Positions 33,670-42,783 of a stretch of DNA of 64,000 nt are shown in pieces. Under the pieces are notes generated by a model that saw only the letters and a list, made by a program, of their open reading frames with translations, was not told the DNA's origin and searched no databases. The translations under genes were made by a program, and so were the position numbers. The number at the start of each line of letters is the position of its first letter. Within the stretch, counting starts at the first letter, position 1. Source of the DNA: a virus; IMG/VR virus record IMGVR_UViG_3300028925_012913, positions 1-64,000 of that record; one strand, given 5' to 3'.

Positions 33670-35242
33670 TCCACTTGAATTAAAGTTTGACGACGAAGTT
33701 ACTTGGGAATTAATTTGCGTAGGAAGAACTAAGGGTGTCTTTCAACTAGAAAGCAATCTTGGTAGATCTTGGGCTAAAAGAGTTCAGCCAAAGAACATTG
33801 AAGAGTTGGCTGCCTTAATTTCTATTATTAGGCCGGGAACATTGAAAGCTATTCAAGATGGCAAATCAATGACTCAAAGGTTTGTTGATAGAAAAAATGG
33901 TTCTGAAGAAATAACTTATTTACATGAATCTCTTGAGCCTATCCTAAAAGGAACTCAAGGCGTTCTTGTATATCAAGAACAAGCTATGAAAATAGTACAG
34001 CAGCTTGCTGGCTTTAACCTTCAAGAAGCAGACGATCTTCGTAAGGCTATTGGTAAGAAGAAAGCAGACCTTATGGCTAAGGTTAAAAAGAAATTTTTAA
34101 AGGGAGCTATTGTAGAAAAGATTGTTAGCGAAGAAGAAGCTGAAGAAATCTTTAGTTGGATTGAAGCTTCAAGTAGGTATTCGTTTAACAAATCTCACGC
34201 TGTGTCTTATGCCATATGTGCTTATTGGAGTGCTTATGCTAAAGCTCACCACCCTCTTGAGTTTTATTGTAGTTACTTGAAACATTCAGGAGGCAAGCCA
34301 GATCCTCAACAAGAAGTGAGAGAGCTTGTTAATGACGCCAAGAATAATGAAATCTATATTAATCCACCTTCTATAAAAGAGATTAATGTAGGTACTGCTA
34401 TTATTGACGATAGGATTCACTTTGGAGTTACTGATATAAAGTCTGTTGGAATAAAACAGGTTGCAAAATTTAGAGATGCTATTGTATTTTTAGAACAGTC
34501 CTCTGGCAGAGAGCTTTGTGATGCAACTTGGTACGAATTTCTTGTCTTGGCTTCTAACAAGGCAAACTCAAGAATGTTAACAGGTCTTATTTCTGTTGGT
34601 TTCTTTTCTCATCTTCCGGAATCTCGTCAAAGAATGTTGGACGAGCTAGATACTTGGTCTAACATGACTAAAAAAGAGATTGAATGGGCAGAAGACAACT
34701 TTGATAGATTTGATAATCTAATATCATTGTTGACAGCAATGGCTCCCACAAAGAAACAGGGTGGTTCAACTTTTAATTCAAAGCGTTCTCAGATTTTAAC
34801 AGACTTAGTAAAACATTGTAAAAATCCGTCGTATGCATTAAATGATGATTCAGGCTGGGTTATACGAACAGAGCAAAACTATCTAGGGGTTGCTTTAACA
34901 TACTCCAAAGTAGAAACCTATGATACATCGGTTGCTAACACAACTATAAAACAGTTCGTGGAAGGTAAACGTGGTAACATTAAAATGGCTATAACTGTTA
35001 GCGAGGTTAAAAGATACGTTGCTAAAAAAGGAAAAGCTAAAGGTTTAGAAATGGCCTTTCTAAATGTAGAGGATAATACTGGAACTCTTGATACAGTGAC
35101 AGTGTTTTCTGACCAATGGAAAAGCTTTAAGAATTTGCTCTACGAAGGAAGCGATGTAATCTTAGTTGGTCAAGATTCTAAAAAGAAACGATATCAGCTA
35201 GACGACGGGTTTATAGTTAATAATGTGATAGAATTAAGTTGA
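33650..35242 (+). CDS. dnaE: DNA polymerase III alpha subunit, C-terminal part
   Basis: The 530-residue product starts best at ATG 33650 (AAGG before it), inside the exonuclease gene. It opens at GVFQLES and IRPGTL, which in intact DnaE follow the third catalytic Asp, and includes VYQEQAMKI, ADDLRKAIGKKK and FNKSHAVSYA. An OB-fold region (MAFLNVEDNTGTLDTVTVF) ends it. Together with the 30838-32754 product it makes one complete polymerase. The FNKSHA site, where cyanobacterial split inteins sit, is intact here. Confidence 0.9.
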   Translation: METSTFNPLELKFDDEVTWELICVGRTKGVFQLESNLGRSWAKRVQPKNIEELAALISIIRPGTLKAIQDGKSMTQRFVDRKNGSEEITYLHESLEPILKGTQGVLVYQEQAMKIVQQLAGFNLQEADDLRKAIGKKKADLMAKVKKKFLKGAIVEKIVSEEEAEEIFSWIEASSRYSFNKSHAVSYAICAYWSAYAKAHHPLEFYCSYLKHSGGKPDPQQEVRELVNDAKNNEIYINPPSIKEINVGTAIIDDRIHFGVTDIKSVGIKQVAKFRDAIVFLEQSSGRELCDATWYEFLVLASNKANSRMLTGLISVGFFSHLPESRQRMLDELDTWSNMTKKEIEWAEDNFDRFDNLISLLTAMAPTKKQGGSTFNSKRSQILTDLVKHCKNPSYALNDDSGWVIRTEQNYLGVALTYSKVETYDTSVANTTIKQFVEGKRGNIKMAITVSEVKRYVAKKGKAKGLEMAFLNVEDNTGTLDTVTVFSDQWKSFKNLLYEGSDVILVGQDSKKKRYQLDDGFIVNNVIELS

Positions 35243-35267
35243 CATAAATCATTGAATAAGCTATAAA
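35239..35267 (+). promoter_or_regulatory. sigma70-type promoter before ssb
   Basis: TTGACA (35239-35244), a 17-base spacer and TATAAA (35262-35267) form a near-consensus host-type promoter in the 61-base gap before ssb. It is unlike the GTGTATAAT motif seen elsewhere and may be an early promoter recognised by unmodified host RNA polymerase. Confidence 0.75.
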
Positions 35268-35303
35268 TTATTAATAATACTTCATTTTGATTACGGGATA
35301 ATT

Positions 35304-35660
35304 ATGAACACTATTTCAAATTACTGTAGATTTATTGGAAGATTAGTAGCAGATCCTAAAGTTGTAGAGTTTGAGAATACCAAGCTATGCACTTTTACAC
35401 TCGCCATCAATGAATACCGAAAAGAAAAAAATGGCGAAAAAAAGAAGACAGTCAACTACTTTGACTTTGAAGCTTGGGATTCTGGCGGAGAAACCATTGA
35501 GCGTTATTGTCTTAAAGGCGATATTATTGACTTAGTAGCTTCTGCTAGAAACAACTCTTGGGTTGATAAAAACGGAAACAAAAGACACTCTACAAAGTTT
35601 AGGGTAAAAGAATTTAAACTATTCAACTCATATGAAAACCAAAAACAAGAATCTAAATAA
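35304..35660 (+). CDS. ssb: single-stranded DNA-binding protein
   Basis: The 118-residue product has the OB-fold pattern of SSB: NYCRFIGRLVADPKV, LCTFTLAINEYRK and VNYFDFEAWDSGGETIERYC. The C-terminal acidic tip of bacterial SSB (DDDIPF) is absent; it ends QKQESK. It protects single-stranded DNA at the phage fork. It starts about 30 bases after the promoter and overlaps the next gene by 29 bases. Confidence 0.85.
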   Translation: MNTISNYCRFIGRLVADPKVVEFENTKLCTFTLAINEYRKEKNGEKKKTVNYFDFEAWDSGGETIERYCLKGDIIDLVASARNNSWVDKNGNKRHSTKFRVKEFKLFNSYENQKQESK

Positions 35661-36126
35661 AAGCACTTTCAGAACTCAAGAAGAGCTTGAAGAAGAACTC
35701 GTTCATAAACATTATGGACTTGTCGTTTTTCAGGCTCTTTCTTTTTTAGAAAGTTCTCACTTTGACGATTACATTCAAGCTGGATTAATTGGATTGCTGA
35801 AAGCTATTAGAGGACATGATGAATCTAAATCTAAGTTCAGTACATTTGCTACAGTATGTATAAGAAACTCTATATCAAAGCTTAGAAGCAAGATAAAGAA
35901 AAATGAACAAAGACTAGTTGCTCAAGTAGATCGTTTATACAGTACACAAGATAACATACTTGATTGCTTGCCTGAATATCTTTCCGAAGAAGACTTATTT
36001 ATAATAAAATTAAAGATACAAAACTACACCAATAGCGAAATTGCTAGCTATACATCTTCTAGTAAAGAAGAAGTAAAAGTCAAAACAAGGGCAATAATAA
36101 AATTGTTAAAAGAAGTAAACAAATGA
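35632..36126 (+). CDS. sigma-70-like transcription factor, second copy type
   Basis: The 164-residue product has a region 2-like core (FDDYIQAGLIGLLKAIRGHD, then SKFSTFATVCIRNSISKLR) and a region 4-like end (LSEEDLFIIKLKIQ, SNEIASYTSS-type helix-turn-helix). It is similar in size to the 7802-8308 protein but only distantly alike. Under a host-type promoter with ssb, it might be made early and switch polymerase to phage promoters. Confidence 0.7.
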   Translation: MKTKNKNLNKSTFRTQEELEEELVHKHYGLVVFQALSFLESSHFDDYIQAGLIGLLKAIRGHDESKSKFSTFATVCIRNSISKLRSKIKKNEQRLVAQVDRLYSTQDNILDCLPEYLSEEDLFIIKLKIQNYTNSEIASYTSSSKEEVKVKTRAIIKLLKEVNK

Positions 36127-37742
36127 AAAAGAGAATCCTATTTTGCGGAGAAGCTACATATTTAAATACGGGATATGCTACATATCTTCGAGAAGTCATG
36201 AAGAGGTTGTATGCTACTGGAAAATATGAACTTGCAGAATTTGCTAGTTATGGTCGAGATGAAGAAGCTAAGAAGCATGGTATACCATGGACTTTTTATG
36301 GAAACATGCCTGATGAAGAAGAGCAAGAAAAGTACGATGAAATTCCCACAAATCAATTCGGAGAGTGGAGATTTGAATCCGTAGTATTAAATTTCCAACC
36401 AGATATCGTGTGTGACATACGGGATTTCTGGATGTTTGAGTATCAAGAGAGGTCTCCTTTTCGTCCATACTTCCATTGGGTTTTAATGCCAACCGTAGAC
36501 GCTGCTCCCCAAAATGAACAATGGATATCTACTTTTTCTAATGCTGATGCCGTATTTAATTATTCGGACTGGGGACACGATGTATTAGAAAAAGAGTCTA
36601 GAGGGACAATCAACTGTTTAGGTAGCGCTCCTCCTTCTGCTGATGAAGCTTACAAACCAGTAGAAGACAAGAACAAACACAAAGAAGAGATGGGTTTTAG
36701 TGCAGAGACTAAGTTTGTTGGGACTGTAATGAGAAACCAAAGAAGAAAACTCTTTCCAGACCTCTTTGAGATGTTTAGCAAGTTCTTAGAAACATCAGGA
36801 AGAACTGATGTTTATTTATATTGCCATACTAGCTATCCAGACTTGGGTTGGGATATACCAAAACTCTTAAACAAAAATAAGATTGCTAGTAAGGTATTGT
36901 TTACCTATTCATGTGTTAAATGTGAACATGCTTTTCCAGCCTTCTTTTCTGACGCTAGAAGTAAGTGCCCTAAGTGTGGAAGTTTTTCTGCTGGGTTATC
37001 AAATGTTCAAAAGGGAGTGTCGTATGAATACCTGTCAAAGATAATGAATCTATTTGACTTGTATATTCAGTATTCCAATAGTGAAGGTTTTGGATTGCCT
37101 CAAGTAGAAGCCGCTGCTTGTGGAGTTCCTGTCATGAGTACAGACTACTCTGCAATGAGCAGCGTGGTAAGAAAGCTAGGAGGAACACCACTAAAACCAA
37201 AAGCTTTATACAACGAATTAGAAACAGGTTGTAATAGAGCAGTTCCTGACAATAACGACGCTGCTAAAAAAATAAAAGAGTTCTTTGAAAATTCTGATGA
37301 GCAAAGTGAAACATTATCAAGAAATACAAGGCTTAACTTTGAAAAGTATTACCAGTGGGACAAAACTGCTAAAAAATGGGAAGATCATTTTGACTCCGTA
37401 GAAGTAGTTCCCGGAAAATGGATGTCTCCACCAAGAGTTCATACTCCCGTAAGAAATGAACAAAAAGAGATATCTAACTCTGAGTATGCTAAATGGTTAA
37501 TCGTTAATGTTCTCGGTGAGCCAGATAAGTTAAACAGTTATTTTGAATCACGTTTAGTGCGAGATTTAAACTATGGAATGTTTATAAATGGCGCTGGAGA
37601 AATGTATCTAAACGAGGACTCATACAAGTTTGCAAAGCCTGTATATGAGCCTTTTGACAGAGATAAAGCGTATAATATGATGTCCAATCTTTGTCATCGC
37701 AGAAATCATTGGGAATCCGCAAGAAAAGAATTCATCAAATGA
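36123..37742 (+). CDS. GT4 glycosyltransferase with internal zinc ribbon
   Basis: The 539-residue product is a GT-B enzyme: N-terminal LFCGEATYLNTGYATYLREV, then FVGTVMRNQRRKLFPDLFEMF and QYSNSEGFGLPQVEAAACGVP (E-x7-E type). Between the last two lies CVKC (264-267) and CPKC (282-285), a zinc-ribbon insertion not usual in GT4. A further 110 residues at the C-terminus are unexplained. It opens the 36-47 kb glycosylation island. Confidence 0.78.
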   Translation: MKKRILFCGEATYLNTGYATYLREVMKRLYATGKYELAEFASYGRDEEAKKHGIPWTFYGNMPDEEEQEKYDEIPTNQFGEWRFESVVLNFQPDIVCDIRDFWMFEYQERSPFRPYFHWVLMPTVDAAPQNEQWISTFSNADAVFNYSDWGHDVLEKESRGTINCLGSAPPSADEAYKPVEDKNKHKEEMGFSAETKFVGTVMRNQRRKLFPDLFEMFSKFLETSGRTDVYLYCHTSYPDLGWDIPKLLNKNKIASKVLFTYSCVKCEHAFPAFFSDARSKCPKCGSFSAGLSNVQKGVSYEYLSKIMNLFDLYIQYSNSEGFGLPQVEAAACGVPVMSTDYSAMSSVVRKLGGTPLKPKALYNELETGCNRAVPDNNDAAKKIKEFFENSDEQSETLSRNTRLNFEKYYQWDKTAKKWEDHFDSVEVVPGKWMSPPRVHTPVRNEQKEISNSEYAKWLIVNVLGEPDKLNSYFESRLVRDLNYGMFINGAGEMYLNEDSYKFAKPVYEPFDRDKAYNMMSNLCHRRNHWESARKEFIK

Positions 37743-38854
37743 AAGTCTTATACATAGGTTGTTATAGAGATGGCACAGGTTGGGGAAATGCCGCAATTGA
37801 TTATATATTGTCTCTAGATGCTGCTGGAATTGACGTAGTTCCACGCCCCTTAAAGCTGAACGCAGTAACCGACACGAAACTTCCTAGTAGATTGCTTGAG
37901 CTGGAAGGTAAAGATAGTTCATCTTGCGATGTATGTATTCAGCATACCCTTCCACATCTAATGGAATATAGTTCATCTTTTAAAAAGAACATTGCTCTCT
38001 ATGCCACAGAGACTAACAACTTTATAGATTCGGACTGGTCTAGAAAAATTAACATGATGGACGAGGCTTGGGTTATTAATAACCAAATGGTAAGATCCTC
38101 AGAAGATAGCGGAGTGACTATTCCTATTAAAGTAGTACCGCATGCCTGTGACTTCTCTAAATTTGAAAGAGGACATAAAAAGATAGACTTTCCTAGCGCA
38201 AAAGAAAACTTTATCTTCTACACAATTGCAGACTGGAATAAACGGAAGAACCTAGAGGCCTTCATCAAGGCTTTTCACGCAGAGTTCGACCCCTCAGAAA
38301 ATGTCTCTATTTTAATAAAAACAGGAAGGCATAACACCAGTCCAGAAGATTTAGCTCTGGAGGTCAGAGATTTATGCAACTCAGTTAAGGTTGGACTAAA
38401 AAGATTTCCAAATGTAGATGACTATAGAGAAGATTTGATAATAACAAATACTTTAGAAGAGGAAAACATTTACCAGCTTCATAATAGTTGTGATTGTTTT
38501 GTCATGCCTAGTTATGGAGAAGCTTGGTGTATACCAGCTTTTGATGCAATGGGTTTTGGTAAAACTCCTATATGCACAAACATTGGAGGAATGTCTGACT
38601 TTATTGGACAAGGTGGATTCTTGGTAGAAGGAGTAATGGAACCTGTTTATGGAATGACAGAAACATTTACTAATCTGTTCACTGGAAATGAGAACTGGTG
38701 CTCTGTTAGCGTCCAAGGGTTAAGAGAAGTAATGCGTCATGTTTACGAAAATAATGAAGCTTTAAAAAATATGAAGAGAAAAGGTTTAGAACAAGCCTAT
38801 GAATATTCTCATCAAAACATTGGAGAGTTAATGAAGGGACTACTTAATGATTAA
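37739..38854 (+). CDS. GT4 family glycosyltransferase
   Basis: The 371-residue product starts at ATG 37739, overlapping the previous stop. It has the N-terminal VLYIGCYRDGTGWGNAAID and the donor region IADWNKRKNLEAFIKAF and MPSYGEAWCIPAFDAMGFGKTP. It probably acts in the same pathway as the neighbours on a shared acceptor. Confidence 0.75.
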   Translation: MKVLYIGCYRDGTGWGNAAIDYILSLDAAGIDVVPRPLKLNAVTDTKLPSRLLELEGKDSSSCDVCIQHTLPHLMEYSSSFKKNIALYATETNNFIDSDWSRKINMMDEAWVINNQMVRSSEDSGVTIPIKVVPHACDFSKFERGHKKIDFPSAKENFIFYTIADWNKRKNLEAFIKAFHAEFDPSENVSILIKTGRHNTSPEDLALEVRDLCNSVKVGLKRFPNVDDYREDLIITNTLEEENIYQLHNSCDCFVMPSYGEAWCIPAFDAMGFGKTPICTNIGGMSDFIGQGGFLVEGVMEPVYGMTETFTNLFTGNENWCSVSVQGLREVMRHVYENNEALKNMKRKGLEQAYEYSHQNIGELMKGLLND

Positions 38855-39860
38855 CCCTGTATCTAGTATCATAAGAGCCTCTACAAGAGAACCAAATGAG
38901 AAGTTAAACATATTGACTTTTCCTACTCATGAACGATACGAAAGCATGTTGGCAAAAACCGGACATAGTTTCTATTCGTACAGAGCAGAAGGTATAAAAG
39001 ACTGGAATGAAACATACGCTAAACTTCCAGATAATTATCATCTTCTAAATCCCGAACTTGGAAATGAACAAATACCAAGTCATGTAGATTTTGATTTAGT
39101 CCTATCTCAGAATAAGTTTGGACAATTTCAAAAAGCTCTTGAGCTGTCTAAGTTGATGCATCTTCCTTTGGTAAGCTTGGAACATACTCTTCCAGTGCCT
39201 CAATGGGACGGAAACATACTAGATCAAGTCAGAAACATGAGAGGGGATTTAAATCTTTTCATATCTGGACACAGTATTGGCGAATGGGGATGGGAAGAAC
39301 AAGATGACACCCAAGTGATTAATCATGGTATTGATACTGACTTATTTTGTTCGCATGATGGAGAAAGAGGAGATGAAATCCTTTCAGTGGTAAACGATTG
39401 GATTAATCGTGATTGGTGTTGTGGGTTTAGCATTTGGCAAGACGTTATTCAAGGACTGCCTTATAAGGTATTAGGAGATACTCCGGGACTTTCTGAACCC
39501 GCAGCTTCAACCGCAGATCTTGTATCTGCCTATCAAAACAGCTCAATCTTTCTCAATACTTCCACGGTGTCTCCAGTGCCAACAGTACTTATGGAAGCAA
39601 TGGCCTGTGGGTGTGCAGTTGTGTCAACAGAAAACTGTATGATACCTGAAGTCATTGAGCATGGGGTTAATGGCTTCATGACTAACGACCCTAACGTAAT
39701 GAAACAATACCTTGTTGATTTATTAAATGATAAAGGCATGGCTAAAGAGATTGGCGACAATGCCAGACAAACAATATTAGACAGGTATTCTACTAAACAG
39801 TTTGTAGATAGATGGCAAGAAGTATTATACAGTGCGGCTAATATAACATTTAAGGGATAA
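38847..39860 (+). CDS. GT4-like glycosyltransferase
   Basis: The 337-residue product has the GT-B C-terminal motifs NTSTVSPVPTVLMEAMACG and AVVSTENCMIPEVIEHGVNG, and a shortened N-terminal half. The middle (FISGHSIGEWGWEE, INHGIDTDLF) matches the linker before the donor domain. It overlaps the upstream gene by 8 bases. Confidence 0.75.
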   Translation: MINPVSSIIRASTREPNEKLNILTFPTHERYESMLAKTGHSFYSYRAEGIKDWNETYAKLPDNYHLLNPELGNEQIPSHVDFDLVLSQNKFGQFQKALELSKLMHLPLVSLEHTLPVPQWDGNILDQVRNMRGDLNLFISGHSIGEWGWEEQDDTQVINHGIDTDLFCSHDGERGDEILSVVNDWINRDWCCGFSIWQDVIQGLPYKVLGDTPGLSEPAASTADLVSAYQNSSIFLNTSTVSPVPTVLMEAMACGCAVVSTENCMIPEVIEHGVNGFMTNDPNVMKQYLVDLLNDKGMAKEIGDNARQTILDRYSTKQFVDRWQEVLYSAANITFKG

Positions 39861-39861
39861 T

Positions 39862-40326
39862 ATGAAGATAAGAGTAACCGTTGGAGAAGCAAATAAGCTT
39901 AATGGGTATATTAACGTAGATCCAGTTTCTAAATTTGATGACCTGTCTACAGACATTCGTAATTTAGATGAAATTGCCGCAGATGCGGAATGTACAGAGA
40001 TTATATCGGAAGGTGTTATAGATTTCTTAGAGAAGAGCGATGTAGCAAAGGCTCTTATTAACTGGACAAAAAAAATAAGGCACGGCGGTAAGATAGTAGT
40101 AACATCAATAGATGCTCGTGAAGTTTCAAAAGCTTTCTATCGAAATCAAATGACTGCTGATGAGTTTAACCGACTTATTCATGGCGGATTTTCAGGAGCT
40201 TGGGATGTTCACCTTAGCCATACTACGGCAGAAGAACTGTCTAGTTTTTTTGAGGATCAGGGATTCAAGGTAACAAAAAAGAGAATTAACAATTTTAAAC
40301 TATTAGTAGAGGCTTGCAGACCATGA
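39862..40326 (+). CDS. SAM methyltransferase-like protein lacking motif I
   Basis: The 154-residue product contains LNGYINVDPVSKFD (about 13-26) and later GGKIVVTSIDAREV and the end region GFKVTKKRINNFKLLVEACR, in the order of small class I methyltransferases found in glycan clusters. The Gly-rich SAM-binding loop that normally precedes GYINVD is missing (VTVGEANK instead). It is probably an inactive or remodelled relative. Confidence 0.5.
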   Translation: MKIRVTVGEANKLNGYINVDPVSKFDDLSTDIRNLDEIAADAECTEIISEGVIDFLEKSDVAKALINWTKKIRHGGKIVVTSIDAREVSKAFYRNQMTADEFNRLIHGGFSGAWDVHLSHTTAEELSSFFEDQGFKVTKKRINNFKLLVEACRP

Positions 40327-41150
40327 CCGCAGAAATTATAGACGATTCTTTTGAAGAAGTGGAAGTAGAAGATAGGATGAAGTCTATAACTACTTCTTGT
40401 AAGAAGTGTGTGTTTTCTATAAAAGAAGGAAAAACACAAGTAGGATGCGAACTTGGTAAGATTGACACACTCATTGCACAAGGTGTAAATATTATTGAAG
40501 CAGAAGACTTAGAAGAAAATGAATTCTATGTCTTAGAGCACGGATGTCGAACATACAGAGAAGAAATTTGGAAAACGGCAAATAAAGGTAAAGATTTAAA
40601 AGAGGTTTTAGAAAAAGAAATTTATCCTAGAATGACTTTTATCGTTTTGGTACGAGATGATTTAGACGGAATAGAGACGACTATAAGCTCGATCCTAAAT
40701 CAAGAAAGATTTCAACCTAAACGAATATTAATAGTGAATACTAAAGGAAAAGGTTATATAGACTTGATTGAAAAATCTAAGTCTTTATTAGAAGATGGCG
40801 AAATTTCTTATAAAGTTCAAAATATTCTTGACGAATTAACAGACGATGAAATTTTAGACAAAACGTTTTGTAATATCAGCGGTGGTTTTTATAGTGTATT
40901 TGAATCTGGAAAAGAAGTACCCATTGACCTAATAAAAACATTGAACCAAGTATTATCCTATAAGGTTGAAAAAGCCGGATATATAAAAGGGTTTGATGGA
41001 ATCAACGGTCTTACTGTTCAGTCGATACTTCATAAATTCTTATACGGAAATAGAGGCGCTAGCCTAGAAAAGAAGATTCGAGAAGGTGAAGAATTTGACG
41101 AGGTCGAATCAACAAATTCCTTAATAAGAACTTGGGACGAATTAAGATGA
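40323..41150 (+). CDS. glycosyltransferase-like protein with N-terminal Cys4 motif
   Basis: The 275-residue product starts at ATG 40323, overlapping the previous stop. The N-terminus has C26, C29, C42 and C75 (TSCKKCVFSI, VGCELGKI, EHGCRTYRE), a possible metal site. The rest begins TFIVLVRDDLDGIETTISSIL, which looks like a GT-A fold opening, but a clear DxD is not seen. Function uncertain; it is part of the glycosylation island. Confidence 0.45.
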   Translation: MTAEIIDDSFEEVEVEDRMKSITTSCKKCVFSIKEGKTQVGCELGKIDTLIAQGVNIIEAEDLEENEFYVLEHGCRTYREEIWKTANKGKDLKEVLEKEIYPRMTFIVLVRDDLDGIETTISSILNQERFQPKRILIVNTKGKGYIDLIEKSKSLLEDGEISYKVQNILDELTDDEILDKTFCNISGGFYSVFESGKEVPIDLIKTLNQVLSYKVEKAGYIKGFDGINGLTVQSILHKFLYGNRGASLEKKIREGEEFDEVESTNSLIRTWDELR

Positions 41151-41935
41151 CACTTTCCACAGTCACTATATTAATAGCCAATTATAATGACGAAAATTAT
41201 ATTGGTAAAGCTATAAAAAGCGCTATCAACCAAGACTATCCCGGAAAACTCAATATCTGTATTGTAGACGATGGGTCTACTGATGGATCTTGGAAGGTAA
41301 TTCAGTCCTATTTGAAAAATTCGAAGAGGGATGAATCACACGACCTAGAGGTTTATAAAACAAACAACATAGGAAAGTATGGTAATACTAATATTATAGC
41401 TATTAAATCTCCTAACGGAGGACCAAGTAGCGCCAGAAACACTGGAATAGAATATACTATTGGCTTTACTGACATATATGCCATCTTAGATTCTGATGAT
41501 GAAATGTATGAAGATAAAGTGTCGTCATGTTTAGAAGTTTTTTCTCGTGGTGAAGGGATGATTGGGGTTGTTTATGGAGACTATGATACCCTTCATGCTA
41601 ATACAGGAAAGATTATTAGGGAATATAAAGAACCTTACAACAGAAAACGTTTAGTTCAAGAATGCATAGTTCATAGCGGGTCTTTGATTTCGAAACAGGC
41701 CTTAGAAGCAGTGTTAGAAGAAACGGGTTTTTATGATGCTACCATGAGAACATGTGAAGATTACGATCTGTGGATGAGAATTAGCGAAAAGTTTATAATA
41801 TCGCATGTTCCAAGATCTTTAACAAAGGTAAGGGTGACAGGAGACAATTCATCTTTTATTGTTAACCAAGAGACATGGCAGAATAATTGGGTGAGGGTTA
41901 TGGAAAAAAGACAACAGAGGATGCATGCCCAATAG
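41147..41935 (+). CDS. GT2 family glycosyltransferase
   Basis: The 262-residue product starts at ATG 41147. It has VTILIANYNDENYIGKAIKS, CIVDDGSTDGSW, NGGPSSARNTG and the DxD-like AILDSDDEMYED, with the later CEDYDLWMRI (ED-x-DLW). These are the standard motifs of inverting GT2 enzymes. It transfers a nucleotide sugar to an unknown acceptor. Confidence 0.88.
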   Translation: MTLSTVTILIANYNDENYIGKAIKSAINQDYPGKLNICIVDDGSTDGSWKVIQSYLKNSKRDESHDLEVYKTNNIGKYGNTNIIAIKSPNGGPSSARNTGIEYTIGFTDIYAILDSDDEMYEDKVSSCLEVFSRGEGMIGVVYGDYDTLHANTGKIIREYKEPYNRKRLVQECIVHSGSLISKQALEAVLEETGFYDATMRTCEDYDLWMRISEKFIISHVPRSLTKVRVTGDNSSFIVNQETWQNNWVRVMEKRQQRMHAQ

Positions 41936-42632
41936 ATTCACAACCTCAATAAAAAAAGAGGGAGCAGGAAGAGAAGAAGGCTCACCCCTAACCGTTATTA
42001 TCCCCGCTGCGGGAATGGGTCATAGAATGAAATCTTATGGCCCTAAATGCTTGCTGCAAGCAAACCAAAAAGAAACAATATTAGAAAAAACCGTTATAAA
42101 TATTAAACGTGAGTATCCTTATGCGGATATAATTGTTGTAGTAGGTTTTGAGTCAACAAAGGTTATAAATTCACTTCCTCATTATGTAAGGATTGTAGAA
42201 AATACAAACTTTGAAAAAACTAGCGTTGTTGAAAGCATAAGACTAGGAATAAATGCCTCTGCTACTAGAAACCTATTGTTAATATATGGGGACTTAATAT
42301 TTAATGTTTATTCAATAAGAAACCTAACTTCTTCTGGCCCCTGCGCTGTGATTGATTCCAAATCAAGATTCAAAGAAGAAGAAGTAGGAGTAACGGTAGT
42401 GGACGATTTAATCACTATGTTTGCTTATGGACTTCCTAATAAATGGTCACAGATAATATATTTTGAGAATGAGTCCTTTGATATGTTAAAAGATCTCTGT
42501 TCAGACAAAAGAAAAAACAAACTTTATCCTTTTGAGTTATTTAATATTATTATAGAAAACGGAATTGATATAGAAGCTAAAGAGCCAAAAGGCATGATTA
42601 TAAAAGAAATAGATTCATTAAAGGATTTATGA
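41925..42632 (+). CDS. sugar nucleotidyltransferase (MobA-like NTP transferase)
   Basis: The 235-residue product has the signature VIIPAAGMGHRMKSYGPKCLL (about 24-44, split: IIPAAGMGHRM and GPKCLL), and LLIYGDLIF as metal site. This is the NTP-binding site of enzymes that make NDP-sugars or similar activated compounds. It overlaps the GT2 gene by 11 bases and likely supplies a donor for the island. Confidence 0.8.
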   Translation: MPNRFTTSIKKEGAGREEGSPLTVIIPAAGMGHRMKSYGPKCLLQANQKETILEKTVINIKREYPYADIIVVVGFESTKVINSLPHYVRIVENTNFEKTSVVESIRLGINASATRNLLLIYGDLIFNVYSIRNLTSSGPCAVIDSKSRFKEEEVGVTVVDDLITMFAYGLPNKWSQIIYFENESFDMLKDLCSDKRKNKLYPFELFNIIIENGIDIEAKEPKGMIIKEIDSLKDL

Positions 42633-42633
42633 T

Positions 42634-42783
42634 ATGAAAGAATTTTGGGGTTATATTAATACAAACGGAATATGGTACGCTTGGTATTTTGTAGACAAAA
42701 TGCCGGAAAAGAAACTAGGCCCGTTTAAAACAAACACAGAGGCTAGACAGGCAGTAAAACATTATGAAGATTCTAATAAGTAG
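42634..42783 (+). CDS. small protein, 49 residues
   Basis: ATG 42634 to TAG 42783, with AAGGA (42620-42625 region) as ribosome site. The product begins MKEFWGYINTNGIWYAWYFV and ends FKTNTEARQAVKHYEDSNK. It is aromatic-rich, possibly a small beta hairpin with a helix. It fills the gap between two sugar genes and overlaps the next by 20 bases. Confidence 0.6.
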   Translation: MKEFWGYINTNGIWYAWYFVDKMPEKKLGPFKTNTEARQAVKHYEDSNK

